From Mycobacterium palustre (GTDB taxonomy: Bacteria; Actinomycetota; Actinomycetes; Mycobacteriales; Mycobacteriaceae): a DNA stretch of 64,000 bases. Below the pieces are notes generated by a model. That model made no database searches, had not been told where the DNA came from, and was given only the letters and a program-made list of their open reading frames with translations. The stretch spans positions 1 to 64,000 of the forward strand of contig NZ_LQPJ01000107.1 in NCBI RefSeq assembly GCF_002101785.1, in the 5' to 3' direction. This document shows, piece after piece, positions 9,386 to 17,607 of the stretch (position 1 is the first letter of the stretch; each line of letters begins with the position of its first letter). The position numbers and the translations under genes are program-made.

Positions 9386-9521
9386 TAGCTTGCCACCGTG
9401 CGCCTCTTCGGCGTTCGGAAAGAATTTTCATCGAACCTCTCGTACGCGGCCCGGCAAACACGCATACTGCCTGGACGGCCTTCGATGCCGAGGGCCGCAA
9501 CAATTGGGCAAAGGAGAACAG

Positions 9522-9989
9522 GTGAAGCGTGGACTGACTGTCGCCGCGGCTGGAGCGGCGATTCTGGTTGCCGGGCTATCGGGGTGTTCGGGCAACAAGT
9601 CGAACGGCATCTCGACCTCGGTGCCGGGAGGCGCCGTCTCGGCCGGCGGCAACAACTCGTCGAAGGTGATCATTGACGGCAAGGACCAGAACGTTCAGGG
9701 CACCACTGTCTGCACCAAAGCCGGCGGCAACATCACCATCGCGGTCGGCGGGAACACGACCGGGATCAGCGTCGTGCTCGCCGACGCCAGCCCGCCCACC
9801 GTGAAGGCGGTCCAACTCGGCGACGTCAACGGCGTGACCCTGCAGTACGCGCAGGGCGGTCAGGGCAACGCCTCGGCCACCAAGGACGGCAACACCTACA
9901 AGGTCACCGGCAATGCCACCGGCACCGACATGGCCAACCCGACGCAGCAGGTGAACAAGCCGTTCGAGATCGACGCGACCTGCAACTAA
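9522..9989 (+). CDS. lpqH: 19-kDa lipoprotein antigen LpqH
   Basis: A 155-residue lipoprotein. The signal peptide ends in the lipobox LSGC (19-22), followed by a Ser/Gly/Asn-rich linker and the LpqH domain with two further Cys, in TTVCTK and at the C-terminal DATCN, which can form a disulfide. The start is GTG at 9522 behind AAGGAGAA (9511-9518). LpqH is a surface-exposed, TLR2-active, O-glycosylated antigen restricted to mycobacteria. The tcrY and tcrX genes follow on the opposite strand, the same order as Rv3763-Rv3764c-Rv3765c. The stop codon overlaps the end of tcrY by four bases, so the two convergent transcripts must overlap. Confidence 0.95.
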   Translation: MKRGLTVAAAGAAILVAGLSGCSGNKSNGISTSVPGGAVSAGGNNSSKVIIDGKDQNVQGTTVCTKAGGNITIAVGGNTTGISVVLADASPPTVKAVQLGDVNGVTLQYAQGGQGNASATKDGNTYKVTGNATGTDMANPTQQVNKPFEIDATCN

Positions 9990-11494
9990 CCCGGTGACGA
10001 CGCGGGCGGTTGCCACCCGTCGAGTGGCAACCGCACCGTGAACTCGGTATGGCCGGGTGAGCTGTTCACGGTGATCGTCCCGTTGTGCGCCCGGACGACG
10101 GCGGAGACGATCGCCAGGCCCAGCCCGGTGCTGCCGCCCTTGCGGGAACGCGAGGAATCGCCGCGGGCGAAGCGCTCGAAGACCTCGGACTGCAGCGCCG
10201 GAGGAATGCCGGGCCCGTTGTCGATCACCTGCAGCACGCTGTGCGTCGGCTCGGTGCTCAGCCGGGTCGTCACGACGGTGCCGGCGGCGGTGTGCACCCG
10301 GGCGTTGGCGAGCAGGTTGGTCAGCACCTGGTGCAGCCGCGCCGCATCGCCGGTGACGACGACGGGCTCCTCGGGCAGGTCGAGTTCCCATTGATGGTCG
10401 GGCCCCGCGACGTGGGCGTCGCTGACCGCGTCCACCGCCAGCCGCGACAGGTCCACGGGTTCGCGCTCCAGCGGCCGGCCGGAGTCCAGGCGGGCCAGTA
10501 ACAGCAGGTCCTCGACGAGGCGGGTGATGCGCTGGGTCTCGGACGCCACCCGGCTCATCGCGTGGGCCACGGCTTCGCGGTCGTCGCCCATCCGTTGCGT
10601 GAGTTCGGTGTAGCCGCGGATGGCGGCGAGCGGGGTTCGCAATTCGTGGCTGGCGTCGGCGACGAATTGGCGGACCCGGGTTTCGCTCGCCTGCCGCGCC
10701 GACAGCGCGGCCGCGATGTGGTCGAGCATCCGGTTGAGCGCCGACCCGAGCTGGCCGACCTCGGTGGACGGGTTCGCGTCGGATTCGGGCACCCGCACGG
10801 GCAGTTCGACCTCGCCGCGGTCGAGCGGCAATTCGACCACCTGGCTTGCGGTTTGGGCGACGCGACGCAGCGGCGCGAGCGCGCGCCGGATGATGACGAT
10901 GCCGGCGGTCGTCGCCGCGGCGAGCGCGATCACGGTGACGATCCCGAGGATGACCAGCATCCGGATCATCGTGGCGTCGACGTTGGCCATCGACAGGCCG
11001 GTGACGATGACGTCGCCGCCGCTGCGGCTCGGGGCGGCGACCACCCGGTAACGACCCAGGGCGTCGAGGTTCACCGTCTGCGGCGTACGGCTGCCGGCGA
11101 TGCGTTCCAGTTGATCCTGGGCGGTCTGCGTCAGCGCCGCCCGGGAACCGGAGCTCGTCAGGTAGCCGGCGTCGACCGCCTGGCCGTTGCTGATCACCGC
11201 GGCCACCATGCCGGCGGGCTGGCCCGGGGCGTCGAGGAAACGGGGACCCGGCCCCGGCCGGGGATAGAAGTGGTGCCAGCCCGGCCGTTTCGGTTCGGGG
11301 TACATAAGCGCCGAGCGGTACGACGTGCCGGCGAGTTGCCCGTCGAGCTGCGCGACCAGGTGATGCAGCAGCGCCAGCTCGGTCGCCGCGGTGATGCCCA
11401 CGCAGACGGCCGCCAGCACGACGATCTGCCCGACCAGCAGCCGCAGCCGAAGGGACCAGACTCGCCGTGTCTTAGCGGGCCGGCTTGAGGACAT
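9986..11494 (-). CDS. tcrY: Sensor histidine kinase TcrY
   Basis: A 502-residue membrane kinase. It has an N-terminal helix (about 13-35), an extracytoplasmic sensor of about 130 residues containing a Pro/Gly-rich segment, a second helix (about 180-205), a HAMP linker, the HisKA motif [16 protein letters not shown] with the phospho-accepting His, and an HATPase_c domain with N (NLLANA), G1 (DNGPGIP) and G2 ([10 protein letters not shown]) boxes. It pairs with TcrX directly upstream on the same strand, whose gene overlaps the 5' end by 23 bases. Position next to lpqH identifies it with Rv3764c. The signal sensed is not evident. Confidence 0.93.
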   Translation of the reverse strand: MSSSRPAKTRRVWSLRLRLLVGQIVVLAAVCVGITAATELALLHHLVAQLDGQLAGTSYRSALMYPEPKRPGWHHFYPRPGPGPRFLDAPGQPAGMVAAVISNGQAVDAGYLTSSGSRAALTQTAQDQLERIAGSRTPQTVNLDALGRYRVVAAPSRSGGDVIVTGLSMANVDATMIRMLVILGIVTVIALAAATTAGIVIIRRALAPLRRVAQTASQVVELPLDRGEVELPVRVPESDANPSTEVGQLGSALNRMLDHIAAALSARQASETRVRQFVADASHELRTPLAAIRGYTELTQRMGDDREAVAHAMSRVASETQRITRLVEDLLLLARLDSGRPLEREPVDLSRLAVDAVSDAHVAGPDHQWELDLPEEPVVVTGDAARLHQVLTNLLANARVHTAAGTVVTTRLSTEPTHSVLQVIDNGPGIPPALQSEVFERFARGDSSRSRKGGSTGLGLAIVSAVVRAHNGTITVNSSPGHTEFTVRLPLDGWQPPASSPG

Positions 11495-12176
11495 AGCCCG
11501 CGCCGCGCAGCGTATGAATCATCGGTTCGCGCCCGTTGTCGATCTTCTTGCGCAGGTAGGAAATGTAGAGCTCGACGATGTTGGAGCGTCCGCCGAAGTC
11601 GTAACTCCACACCCGGTCCAGGATCTGGGCCTTGCTCAGCACCCGCTTGGAGTTGCGCATCATGAACCGAAGCAGCTCAAACTCGGTGGAGGTCAACGAG
11701 ATCGGCTCGCCGGCGCGTGTCACCTCGTGACTGTCCTCGTCGAGCACCAGGTCCCCGACCACCAGCTGCGCCCCGCTGTCCACCGTCGTCACCCCGGTGC
11801 GACGCAGCAGCGCGCGCAACCGCAGCACCACCTCTTCGATGCTGAACGGTTTGGTCACGTAGTCGTCGCCGCCCGCGGTCAACCCGGCGATCCGGTCTTC
11901 CACCGCGTCCTTGGCCGTCAGCAATAGCACCGGCAGCTGCGGGTTCTCCTCGCGAAGCTTGTGCAGCACGTCGAGCCCGCTCATGTCGGGCAGCATCACG
12001 TCGAGAACGACCACGTCGGGGCGCTGGGTGCGGGCCGCCGCGATGGCCGCCGCTCCGTCTCCGGCGGTGGAGATGTTCCAGCCCTCGTACCGCAATGCCA
12101 TGGACACCATTTCGGCCAATACCGCTTCGTCATCGACGACGAGCACGTTGATGGGGTTGCCGTCGGCGCGGCACAT
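11472..12176 (-). CDS. tcrX: Response regulator TcrX (OmpR/PhoB type)
   Basis: The receiver domain carries the acidic pair in VVDDE, the phospho-accepting Asp in VVVLDVMLPD, and the conserved Thr (LLTAKD) and Lys (TKPF). A winged-helix DNA-binding domain follows (SLTSTEFELLRFMM, YDFGGRSNIVELYISYLRKKID). I chose ATG at 12176, which gives 234 residues, the length I recall for M. tuberculosis TcrX; a GTG at 12212 in the same frame would add 12 residues. The gene overlaps tcrY by 23 bases, so both are expressed together. OmpR-type regulators usually autoregulate; no operator repeat was identified in the upstream 110 bases. Confidence 0.94.
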   Translation of the reverse strand: MCRADGNPINVLVVDDEAVLAEMVSMALRYEGWNISTAGDGAAAIAAARTQRPDVVVLDVMLPDMSGLDVLHKLREENPQLPVLLLTAKDAVEDRIAGLTAGGDDYVTKPFSIEEVVLRLRALLRRTGVTTVDSGAQLVVGDLVLDEDSHEVTRAGEPISLTSTEFELLRFMMRNSKRVLSKAQILDRVWSYDFGGRSNIVELYISYLRKKIDNGREPMIHTLRGAGYVLKPAR

Positions 12177-12323
12177 GACCACCCGCTCGACCGAGGCTCG
12201 GGACTGCGTCACACGTTCTAGTATCCGCAGCCGACTGAGCCGACGCTATGGCGTTGCTTTGCGTGTCCTGTGAAAAGAGCGCGTGACCGCCGAGCAGTCA
12301 CGCGACCCCGTTGCGGCCGATGC

Positions 12324-12479
12324 CTAATACCAATAACGCCTGCCGGCGACCGGGCGGCCCACCGAACCCATGATCCACAGCACCGCGCCGATGACGAGCA
12401 GGACGATGCCGAGCACCCATAACAGGTGAATGCCGAAGATAAATCCGAGAACAAGTAGGACAATTCCTAAGATGATCAT
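12324..12479 (-). CDS. Small hydrophobic membrane protein (DUF6131-like)
   Basis: A 51-residue protein of two closely spaced hydrophobic helices, starting MIILGIVLLVLGF and ending in a basic GRPVAGRRYWY tail. ATG at 12479 follows AAGGAAG at good spacing, so I prefer it over longer readings that add a hydrophilic non-conserved extension. Small proteins of this composition are common in actinobacteria and are grouped as DUF6131; their function is unknown. It is likely co-transcribed with the next small membrane gene upstream on the same strand, from which it is separated by 23 bases. The C-terminal tail is predicted cytosolic by the positive-inside rule. Confidence 0.75.
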   Translation of the reverse strand: MIILGIVLLVLGFIFGIHLLWVLGIVLLVIGAVLWIMGSVGRPVAGRRYWY

Positions 12480-12502
12480 TTCGACTTCCTTTTTGTGAGG
12501 GG

Positions 12503-12730
12503 TTAGAGGTTGATTGCGTGCATTGAACTGGGCTTCGGGACGCGGCAATCCTTGACTTTCGGATTAACCCCCGCGTAGTTCAATGGACCCGCGACGACTG
12601 TCAACGCGATGTTTCCCGCAGTGACACAATCCGTTGACCCGCCCTTGAAGTAGTCGCGCTGGTACGCCGCGAAAACTCCGATGAGCAACCACACCAGGAC
12701 AACCGCGCCGATCACTCCGCGACCACGCAT
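12503..12730 (-). CDS. Small secreted or membrane-anchored mycobacterial protein of unknown function
   Basis: A 75-residue protein starting MRGRGVIGAVVLVWLLIGVFAAYQR, an N-terminal signal anchor. The short mature part contains two Cys (DCVTAGN and KDCRVP), which could form a disulfide outside the membrane. ATG at 12730 has GGAGGT seven bases upstream, a strong site; an upstream in-frame ATG at 12742 overlaps that site and is unlikely. I recognise the type as a conserved mycobacterial hypothetical protein, without a known role. It precedes the DUF6131-like gene on the same strand, suggesting a two-gene unit of envelope proteins. Confidence 0.72.
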   Translation of the reverse strand: MRGRGVIGAVVLVWLLIGVFAAYQRDYFKGGSTDCVTAGNIALTVVAGPLNYAGVNPKVKDCRVPKPSSMHAINL

Positions 12731-12845
12731 GGTGACCTCCATTGTGTTCGAGAAAATTTCCCGTGGGCCTAGCGTTACCCCTTCGACTCGTGCCTAAACA
12801 TCGTTGATGCCTACCGGGGCGCGCCCGGTTGAATAGACCGCGACG

Positions 12846-13253
12846 CTAAGAATGGTCGGCGAGCCACTTGTCGGCGCGCCTCTTCGACGCCCGCGACAGC
12901 CACGCATCCTGGATCAGTTCGGTCAATTCGGTGGTGGTGATCTCGGGCAACCGGCTCGCCCGCACCAACACCGAGGGGTGCCCGTCGAAACGGCTCGTGG
13001 TGAAGAACGGCGAGCTCGGATCCTGGACGAGCGCCAGCTTGTCGCTTTCGGACTCCACCCAGAGCATGATCACGTCGGCGTAGCGTTCGCCGGTGGGGTC
13101 GACCGCGTCGGGCTGCGGAGTACGGAAGAACACGAACGACTTCCCGCCCACCTGGTAGATCGAGTTGCCCTTCGGGCCTTCCAGACGCGCGACGTGCGGC
13201 ATCGACGCGGCGATTCGATGCACGTCATCAACCCGGGCCGGCCGATCAGCCAT
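12846..13253 (-). CDS. MmcQ/YjbR family DNA-binding-fold protein
   Basis: A 135-residue protein of the MmcQ/YjbR family (double-wing fold). Family features visible are the N-terminal helix VDDVHRIAASMPHV, the GNSIYQVGGKSFVFFR strand pair, and C-terminal helices with SKRRADKWLADHS. The ATG at 13253 gives the normal family length. Longer readings extend into high-GC non-coding sequence and were ignored. Members bind DNA or serve unknown roles; several are used as markers of actinobacterial genomes without assigned function. It is divergent from the GH25-like gene at 13347, with about 90 bases between the starts. Confidence 0.85.
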   Translation of the reverse strand: MADRPARVDDVHRIAASMPHVARLEGPKGNSIYQVGGKSFVFFRTPQPDAVDPTGERYADVIMLWVESESDKLALVQDPSSPFFTTSRFDGHPSVLVRASRLPEITTTELTELIQDAWLSRASKRRADKWLADHS

Positions 13254-13346
13254 GGCCGCGACACTACCGGCGCGCCGACGCCATCGGGCCGTCGGCCCAG
13301 ATCGGTAGCATGGCGAGTGACGTTGCGGTAAAGGGGGATTGACGCG

Positions 13347-14180
13347 ATGACGGACACACTGTTCGCCGACGTCTCGGAATTCCAAGTCCCCGTGGATGAC
13401 TCGTACCCGTACCAGGTGCTTTCCATCCGGGTGTGCGACGGTACTTATCAAGATCACAACTTCGCGGCCAACTACGCGTGGATGCGCCGCGCGTTGGACA
13501 GCGGACGGCTGACGTTCGGGATCGTGTACACCTACGCGCGCCCCAACTGGTCGGCGAATGCCGACACCGTGCGCTCGATGATCGACGCGGCCGGCGGCCT
13601 GCACCCACGGGTGGCGCTGATGCTCGACGTCGAAGCGGGCGGCAACCCGCCGGGTGACGGATCGAGCTGGATCAACAGCCTGTACTGGAACCTGGCCGAC
13701 TACGCCGGCTCGCCCGCGCGAATCATCGGGTACGCCAACGCATATGACTTCTCGACCATGTGGCGGACGCGTCCGCAGGGTTTGCGGGTCATCGGGGCCG
13801 GGTACGGGTCCAACCCGAACCTTCCCGGCCAGGTCGCACACCAGTACACCGACGGGACCGGCTACAGCCCCAACCTGCCGCAGGGGTGTCCACCGTTCGG
13901 CAGGTGCGACATGAATTCCGCCGACGGGCTCACACCGCAAGAATTCGCCGCCGCCTGCGGCATCACGACGAACGGAGGATGGCTGATGGCGCTCACCGAC
14001 GACGAGCAGGCCGAGCTGCTGAGCAAGGTCCGCGACATCTGGGACCAGCTGCGCGGTCCCGACGGCGCCGGCTGGCCGCAGCTCGGCCAGAACAGCCAGG
14101 GCCAGAACCTCACGCCGGTCGACGCGATCGCGGCGATCAAGAACGACGTCGAAAGCCTGCAATCGCCGGCTGGCGGCTAG
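13347..14180 (+). CDS. GH25-like (phage-lysin-type) glycoside hydrolase domain protein
   Basis: A 277-residue protein. Residues 1-205 resemble the GH25 muramidase domain of mycobacteriophage endolysins: FADVSEFQ near the start (first acidic residue), LMLDVE near residue 92 (catalytic Asp/Glu region), IIGYANAYDF, and HQYTDG with CDMNSADG near the end. A linker and a 65-residue helical tail (DDEQAELLSKVRDIWDQLRG) follow, as seen after lysin catalytic domains. There is no signal peptide, so as written it would stay in the cytosol unless released by a holin-like route. No other phage genes are near. It may be a domesticated lysin fragment. Activity is inferred from motifs only. Confidence 0.75.
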   Translation: MTDTLFADVSEFQVPVDDSYPYQVLSIRVCDGTYQDHNFAANYAWMRRALDSGRLTFGIVYTYARPNWSANADTVRSMIDAAGGLHPRVALMLDVEAGGNPPGDGSSWINSLYWNLADYAGSPARIIGYANAYDFSTMWRTRPQGLRVIGAGYGSNPNLPGQVAHQYTDGTGYSPNLPQGCPPFGRCDMNSADGLTPQEFAAACGITTNGGWLMALTDDEQAELLSKVRDIWDQLRGPDGAGWPQLGQNSQGQNLTPVDAIAAIKNDVESLQSPAGG

Positions 14181-14211
14181 CGCCCCCGAAATCGCCTGCG
14201 GCGCATGCCGA

Positions 14212-15159
14212 TCAGCGTCGCCGCTGCGCGGACACGTAGAGGGTTGGCGGCATCGCGGTGTCGGCGCCCTGCGGGATGCTGCGGTCGTATCGGGCCATCA
14301 GCTCCGCAAACGTCGCCGTCGAGACGTCCCAGCCGTGCTCGCGCAGCCAGCCGTCGACCGCCCGGCGTTCCTCGGGATACCACAGGTCGTCGAAATCGGT
14401 GATCTCGGCGTCCACCAGCCTGGCCGCCGCGGCCCGCATCCGCTGCATGTCCTCGCGCTGGCGCCGCACCAGCTCGGGGTCGGCGAAGCCCTCGCCGGGC
14501 ACGTTCGAGGCCAGCCAGCTTCCGGGCGCGCTGAGCTCATGGATGCGCTCGAACAATAGGTCCTGGGCCTGCGCCGGCAGGTATCTGACCAGCCCCTCGG
14601 CCGACCAGACCGCGGGTTGCGATGCGTCGAACCCCGCGTCTCGCAGCGCCTTTGGCCAATCCTGGCGCAAATCGATCGCCACGTTGATCAGCCGCGCCCG
14701 GGGCCGGGCGCCGTGCTCGCGCAAGGTATCGGATTTGAATTCCAGCACCTTGGGCTGGTCCAGCTCGTAGACGACGGTGCCGTCGGGCCACGGCAGGCGC
14801 CAGGTGCGCGCATCCAGCCCGGCCGCCAGGATCACCACCTGCCTAACGCCGGCGTCGGCGGCGCCAAGGAAGAACTCGTCGAAAAACGCTGTACGCGTGG
14901 CCATGAAGTCGATCATCAGCTGCAAGCGGTCCCGCACCTCCGGTTCCAGCTCGACCGCCTTGGCCATCAGCTTCGGGTCGGCGTAGATGCTCCACATCCC
15001 CTGGCCGGCGGCGTCGACGAACACACGCGCGAAGGGGTCGTTGATGAGCGGGTTGGCGCTCTCGGTCTCGGCGGCGCGCGCCGCGGCGACGCCCAGCGCG
15101 GTGGCCCCCACGCTTTGGGTGATCTCCCAGGAATCGTTGTCGGTACGCGGCATCGCCAT
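14212..15159 (-). CDS. Mycobacterial SAM-dependent methyltransferase (TIGR00027/Rv3767c type)
   Basis: A 315-residue protein of the leucine-carboxyl-methyltransferase-like family expanded in mycobacteria. The N-terminal [24 protein letters not shown] and [13 protein letters not shown] segments are diagnostic. The SAM site is [21 protein letters not shown], with the [14 protein letters not shown] acidic loop and the W-x-EGL-x-YLP motif. The ATG at 15159 gives normal length. In M. tuberculosis the closest positional counterpart after tcrX is Rv3767c, as I recall. Substrates of this family are largely unknown. It is convergent with the GH25-like gene, 31 bases apart. Confidence 0.92.
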   Translation of the reverse strand: MAMPRTDNDSWEITQSVGATALGVAAARAAETESANPLINDPFARVFVDAAGQGMWSIYADPKLMAKAVELEPEVRDRLQLMIDFMATRTAFFDEFFLGAADAGVRQVVILAAGLDARTWRLPWPDGTVVYELDQPKVLEFKSDTLREHGARPRARLINVAIDLRQDWPKALRDAGFDASQPAVWSAEGLVRYLPAQAQDLLFERIHELSAPGSWLASNVPGEGFADPELVRRQREDMQRMRAAAARLVDAEITDFDDLWYPEERRAVDGWLREHGWDVSTATFAELMARYDRSIPQGADTAMPPTLYVSAQRRR

Positions 15160-15251
15160 CCTCCCAGCCCGGCATCAGTTAGTTATGCAGACTATTGTTC
15201 CACCTTCGGCGGGCCCGCCGCCGCTCGCCGCCCCTGACCTAGGCTGCTGGC

Positions 15252-15383
15252 ATGACGCGCACGCCGCAAGAAGTGTCTGCCCACCGCGGGAACCGGGTCG
15301 ACGACGGTGTCGACGCCTTCGTGTTGCGCGACGCCGTGAGCAGCGCTCAGAGCATCCACCACACCCCGCGGCGCGAGGGCTGA
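15252..15383 (+). pseudogene. Possible remnant of an NTF2-like protein N-terminus
   Basis: A 43-codon frame starts at ATG 15252 and ends at TGA 15383. It reads MTRTPQEVSAHRGN and shortly after a DGVDAFVLRDAV segment. The opening resembles the start of mycobacterial NTF2/SnoaL-like proteins (TPQEVFAHH), but the remainder of that fold, about 90 residues, is absent and the phosphotransferase gene begins at once. It is either a decayed fragment or a short unrelated peptide; confidence is low. Confidence 0.3.
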
Positions 15384-15385
15384 GG

Positions 15386-16420
15386 GTGGACCACGTCAAC
15401 CTCGAGGCGGTCGCCGACTGGATGTCCGCGCACGGCCTCGGTGAGGGGCCGCTCGAGGACGTCTCCCCCGTCACCGGCGGAACGCAGAACGTCATGCTGC
15501 GCTTCACCCGGTCCGGCCGTCCCTATGTGCTGCGGCGCGGGCCCCGGCATCTGCGGCCACGCAGCAACAGCGTGATCCTGCGGGAAACGAAAGTGCTTGC
15601 GGCGCTGGCCGGCTCGGACGTGCCGCACCCGGACCTGATCGCCACCTGCGACGACCCCAAAGTGCTCGGCGACGCGGTGTTCTACCTGATGGAGCCCGTC
15701 GACGGGTTCAATGCCGGCGAGGGGCTGCCGCCCCTGCACGCCGGCGACGCGGGCGTGCGGTTCCAGATGGGACTGTCGATGGCCGACGCGCTGGCCAAGC
15801 TGGGCGCCGTCGACCACGTCGCCGTGGGCCTGGCCGACTTCGGCAAGCCGGAGGGCTTTTTGGAACGCCAAGTGCCGCGCTGGCTTTCCGAGCTGGATTC
15901 CTATCGCGAGTACGAGAACTACCCGGGCCCTGACATCCCCGGGGTCGAGCGGGTGGCGGCCTGGCTGGAGCGCCGCCGGCCGACGGCCTGGCAACCCGGC
16001 ATCATGCACGGCGACTACCACGCCGCCAACGTGATGTTCTCCCGCACCGGCCCGGAGGTGGTCGCGATCGTCGACTGGGAGATGTGCACCATCGGCGACC
16101 CGCTGCTGGACCTGGGCTGGCTGCTGGCCACGTGGCGCCAGCCCGACGGGTCCGCCGTTTTCAGCCACGCGCTGGGCGGTCAGGACGGGCTGGCCAGCAC
16201 CGACGACCTGTTCGCGCGGTACGCCGCCAATACCACCCGCGACCTGTCGCACATCACCTGGTACACGGTGCTGGCCTGCTTCAAGCTCGGCATCGTCATC
16301 GAGGGCACCCTGGCCCGAGCCTGCGCGGGCAAGGCCGAAAAGGCGGTCGGCGACCAGTTGCACGCGGCCACGGTGCACCTGTTCGAGCGGGCGCTCAGGA
16401 TGATCGACGCGGCGCCATGA
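15386..16420 (+). CDS. ACAD10-type phosphotransferase (third copy)
   Basis: A 344-residue APH-fold kinase. The VTGGTQNVM nucleotide loop is near 29-37, HGDYHAAN at 208-215 is the catalytic loop, and IVDWE at 228-232 is the metal site. I take GTG at 15386, just after the upstream TGA; no strong ribosome site is present, so translation may be coupled to the short upstream frame. The protein shares the GLADFGKPEGFLERQVPRW segment with the copy at 309, showing common descent. No acyl-CoA dehydrogenase is adjacent here, so its partner is unclear. It likely phosphorylates a hydroxylated lipid or similar small molecule. Confidence 0.86.
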   Translation: MDHVNLEAVADWMSAHGLGEGPLEDVSPVTGGTQNVMLRFTRSGRPYVLRRGPRHLRPRSNSVILRETKVLAALAGSDVPHPDLIATCDDPKVLGDAVFYLMEPVDGFNAGEGLPPLHAGDAGVRFQMGLSMADALAKLGAVDHVAVGLADFGKPEGFLERQVPRWLSELDSYREYENYPGPDIPGVERVAAWLERRRPTAWQPGIMHGDYHAANVMFSRTGPEVVAIVDWEMCTIGDPLLDLGWLLATWRQPDGSAVFSHALGGQDGLASTDDLFARYAANTTRDLSHITWYTVLACFKLGIVIEGTLARACAGKAEKAVGDQLHAATVHLFERALRMIDAAP

Positions 16421-16576
16421 GCGGCCGACTTAGCTTGGCACCTCGGCGAACAACCAGCGCGGCCAGGTAGCCGTCGCCTTCGGGCAGGCGCGGTCCCGCC
16501 GTGGCGTCGTCGCTTGTGGCCGGTGCGCCGCGCCTCTGCGGCCGCCGCATAGAATCCACTATTAATATCTGCCCTC

Positions 16577-17065
16577 GTGCCGCCCTACCCGGAAAACCCC
16601 GACTTCTACTCCGAGCCGACCCAAGCCGCGTACGGCGGGTACGGGTATGAACCGGCGCCGGAGCCCCCCGAACCGCCGACCCCGTGGTATCGGCGCCCGT
16701 TCGCGCTGGTCGCGGCCGGCGCGCTTGGGGTGATCCTGCTCGGCCTCGCGGCATACGCGGTGGTCAAGCTGGTCTCGGGTGCACCGTCGCCGGCTCCCGC
16801 CCCCGCCACGACCACGACGCCGGCTCCGACGACCACGACGACGGCGCCCGCCGCGCCGACCCGCCACCACAGCGGCGGAGGCGGCGGCCAGCCGACCCAG
16901 ACGGTGACGGAGACGGCCCCGCCGCCAAGCTCGGACACCCCGACGACGACCGTGCCGCCGAGCACCGACACTCCCACCACGACCGTCCCGCCGAGCACCG
17001 AGACCAGCACGGTCACCCAGACCGTCACGATTCCACCGCGTCGGCCCTTCCAACCGCGCCCGTAG
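16577..17065 (+). CDS. Single-pass membrane protein with Pro/Thr-rich extracellular stalk
   Basis: A 162-residue protein. A cytosolic N-terminus rich in Pro, Tyr and Glu is followed by one membrane helix (about 41-66, PFALVAAGALGVILLGLAAY), then an extracytoplasmic tail made almost entirely of Pro, Thr, Ser and Ala with a perfect-length 11-residue tandem repeat. There is no folded outer domain. Such Thr-rich stalks are typical targets of mycobacterial O-mannosylation, which is inference. The start is GTG at 16577. An AT-rich patch (ATTAATAT) about 15-20 bases upstream may belong to a promoter. It is convergent with and overlaps whiB6 by 41 bases. I do not recognise a named family. Confidence 0.7.
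   Translation: MPPYPENPDFYSEPTQAAYGGYGYEPAPEPPEPPTPWYRRPFALVAAGALGVILLGLAAYAVVKLVSGAPSPAPAPATTTTPAPTTTTTAPAAPTRHHSGGGGGQPTQTVTETAPPPSSDTPTTTVPPSTDTPTTTVPPSTETSTVTQTVTIPPRRPFQPRP
16934..16999 (+). repeat. 33-bp tandem repeat, two copies, in the Pro/Thr stalk
   Basis: Units 16934-16966 and 16967-16999 both encode DTPTTTVPPST. They differ only at synonymous third positions, so selection has kept the protein repeat while the DNA diverged. A third partial unit (ETS) follows. Copy number may vary between strains. Confidence 0.7.
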
Positions 17066-17357
17066 CCGCGCGCCGGCGAGGCCCGACGGGATAGCCACCC
17101 CGTTCGGCCAGCGACCGCAGCTGTCGCAGCGCGAACCTGCGGCGACGCCCCGACTCCGGGATCACGACCCCGGCCCACAGCCCCTCGGCCGCCGGCGTCA
17201 GGCAGGCATCCCGCGCGCACTGCCAGCGCCGGGGGCAGGCGCGGCACAGCGCGACGGCCTCGGCGTCGGGCTCGGTGGTCGTCCACCGATCCGGCTCGCC
17301 GGTGCACGCCGGGGCATCGTCCGGCTCCGAGCGCGGTACCACCGCCCATGCGGTCAT
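17025..17357 (-). CDS. whiB6: WhiB-family iron-sulfur regulator WhiB6
   Basis: A 110-residue Wbl protein. The four cluster ligands are Cys18 (ACTGEPDRW) and the CRACPRRWQC pattern after ALC, giving C-x2-C-x5-C; an extra Cys follows in DAC. The EGLWAGVVIPESGR turn and the basic FALRQLRSLAERGGYP C-terminus match WhiB6 closely rather than WhiB1-5 or 7. WhiB6 controls ESX-1 and DosR genes in M. tuberculosis and M. marinum. I start at ATG 17357, with GGAGGAAAG just upstream; a TTG at 17426 would add MRYGSAA and more, similar to the annotated Mtb N-terminus, but lies inside an operator-like dyad. It is divergent from espM, as in Rv3862c/Rv3863. Confidence 0.9.
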   Translation of the reverse strand: MTAWAVVPRSEPDDAPACTGEPDRWTTTEPDAEAVALCRACPRRWQCARDACLTPAAEGLWAGVVIPESGRRRRFALRQLRSLAERGGYPVGPRRRAATGAVGRADAVES

Positions 17358-17422
17358 CGCTTTCCTCCACTCTGGCACAGGCCTCACGAATGCAACGACT
17401 CTAACCGCAGCAGAGCCGTAGC

Positions 17423-17441
17423 GCAACGGATAAATCGTTGC
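17423..17441. promoter_or_regulatory. 19-bp dyad between whiB6 and espM, candidate EspM operator
   Basis: The sequence is GCAACGGATAAATCGTTGC: perfect 6-bp arms around a 7-bp AT-rich centre. EspM is known to repress whiB6 by binding its promoter, so this is the natural candidate site. A 14/19-identical dyad lies at 18782-18800 on the other side of espM. A single half-site GCAACG also occurs at 17392-17397. Confidence 0.55.
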
Positions 17442-17607
17442 CCCCGCGCCGGGTGGGACGGCGGGTGGACCGGTTGTGCGCTTTCACGGCGGGGTTCGTG
17501 GCGATCGCGGCGCCTCGGTGTCGCGGGAAACCTGTAGCATCTGACCCCGGTGGCGCTCGCGAAATGCCGTAGCAAGGAACGCCAGTCAGAGCCGAGGAGA
17601 GTCAGCC

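Noticed and set aside
16421..16576. Reverse-strand reading LPEGDGYLAALVVRR that looks like the end of a protein
   Set aside because: Too short and ambiguous in frame to assign to a gene family; could be a remnant but is not supported.
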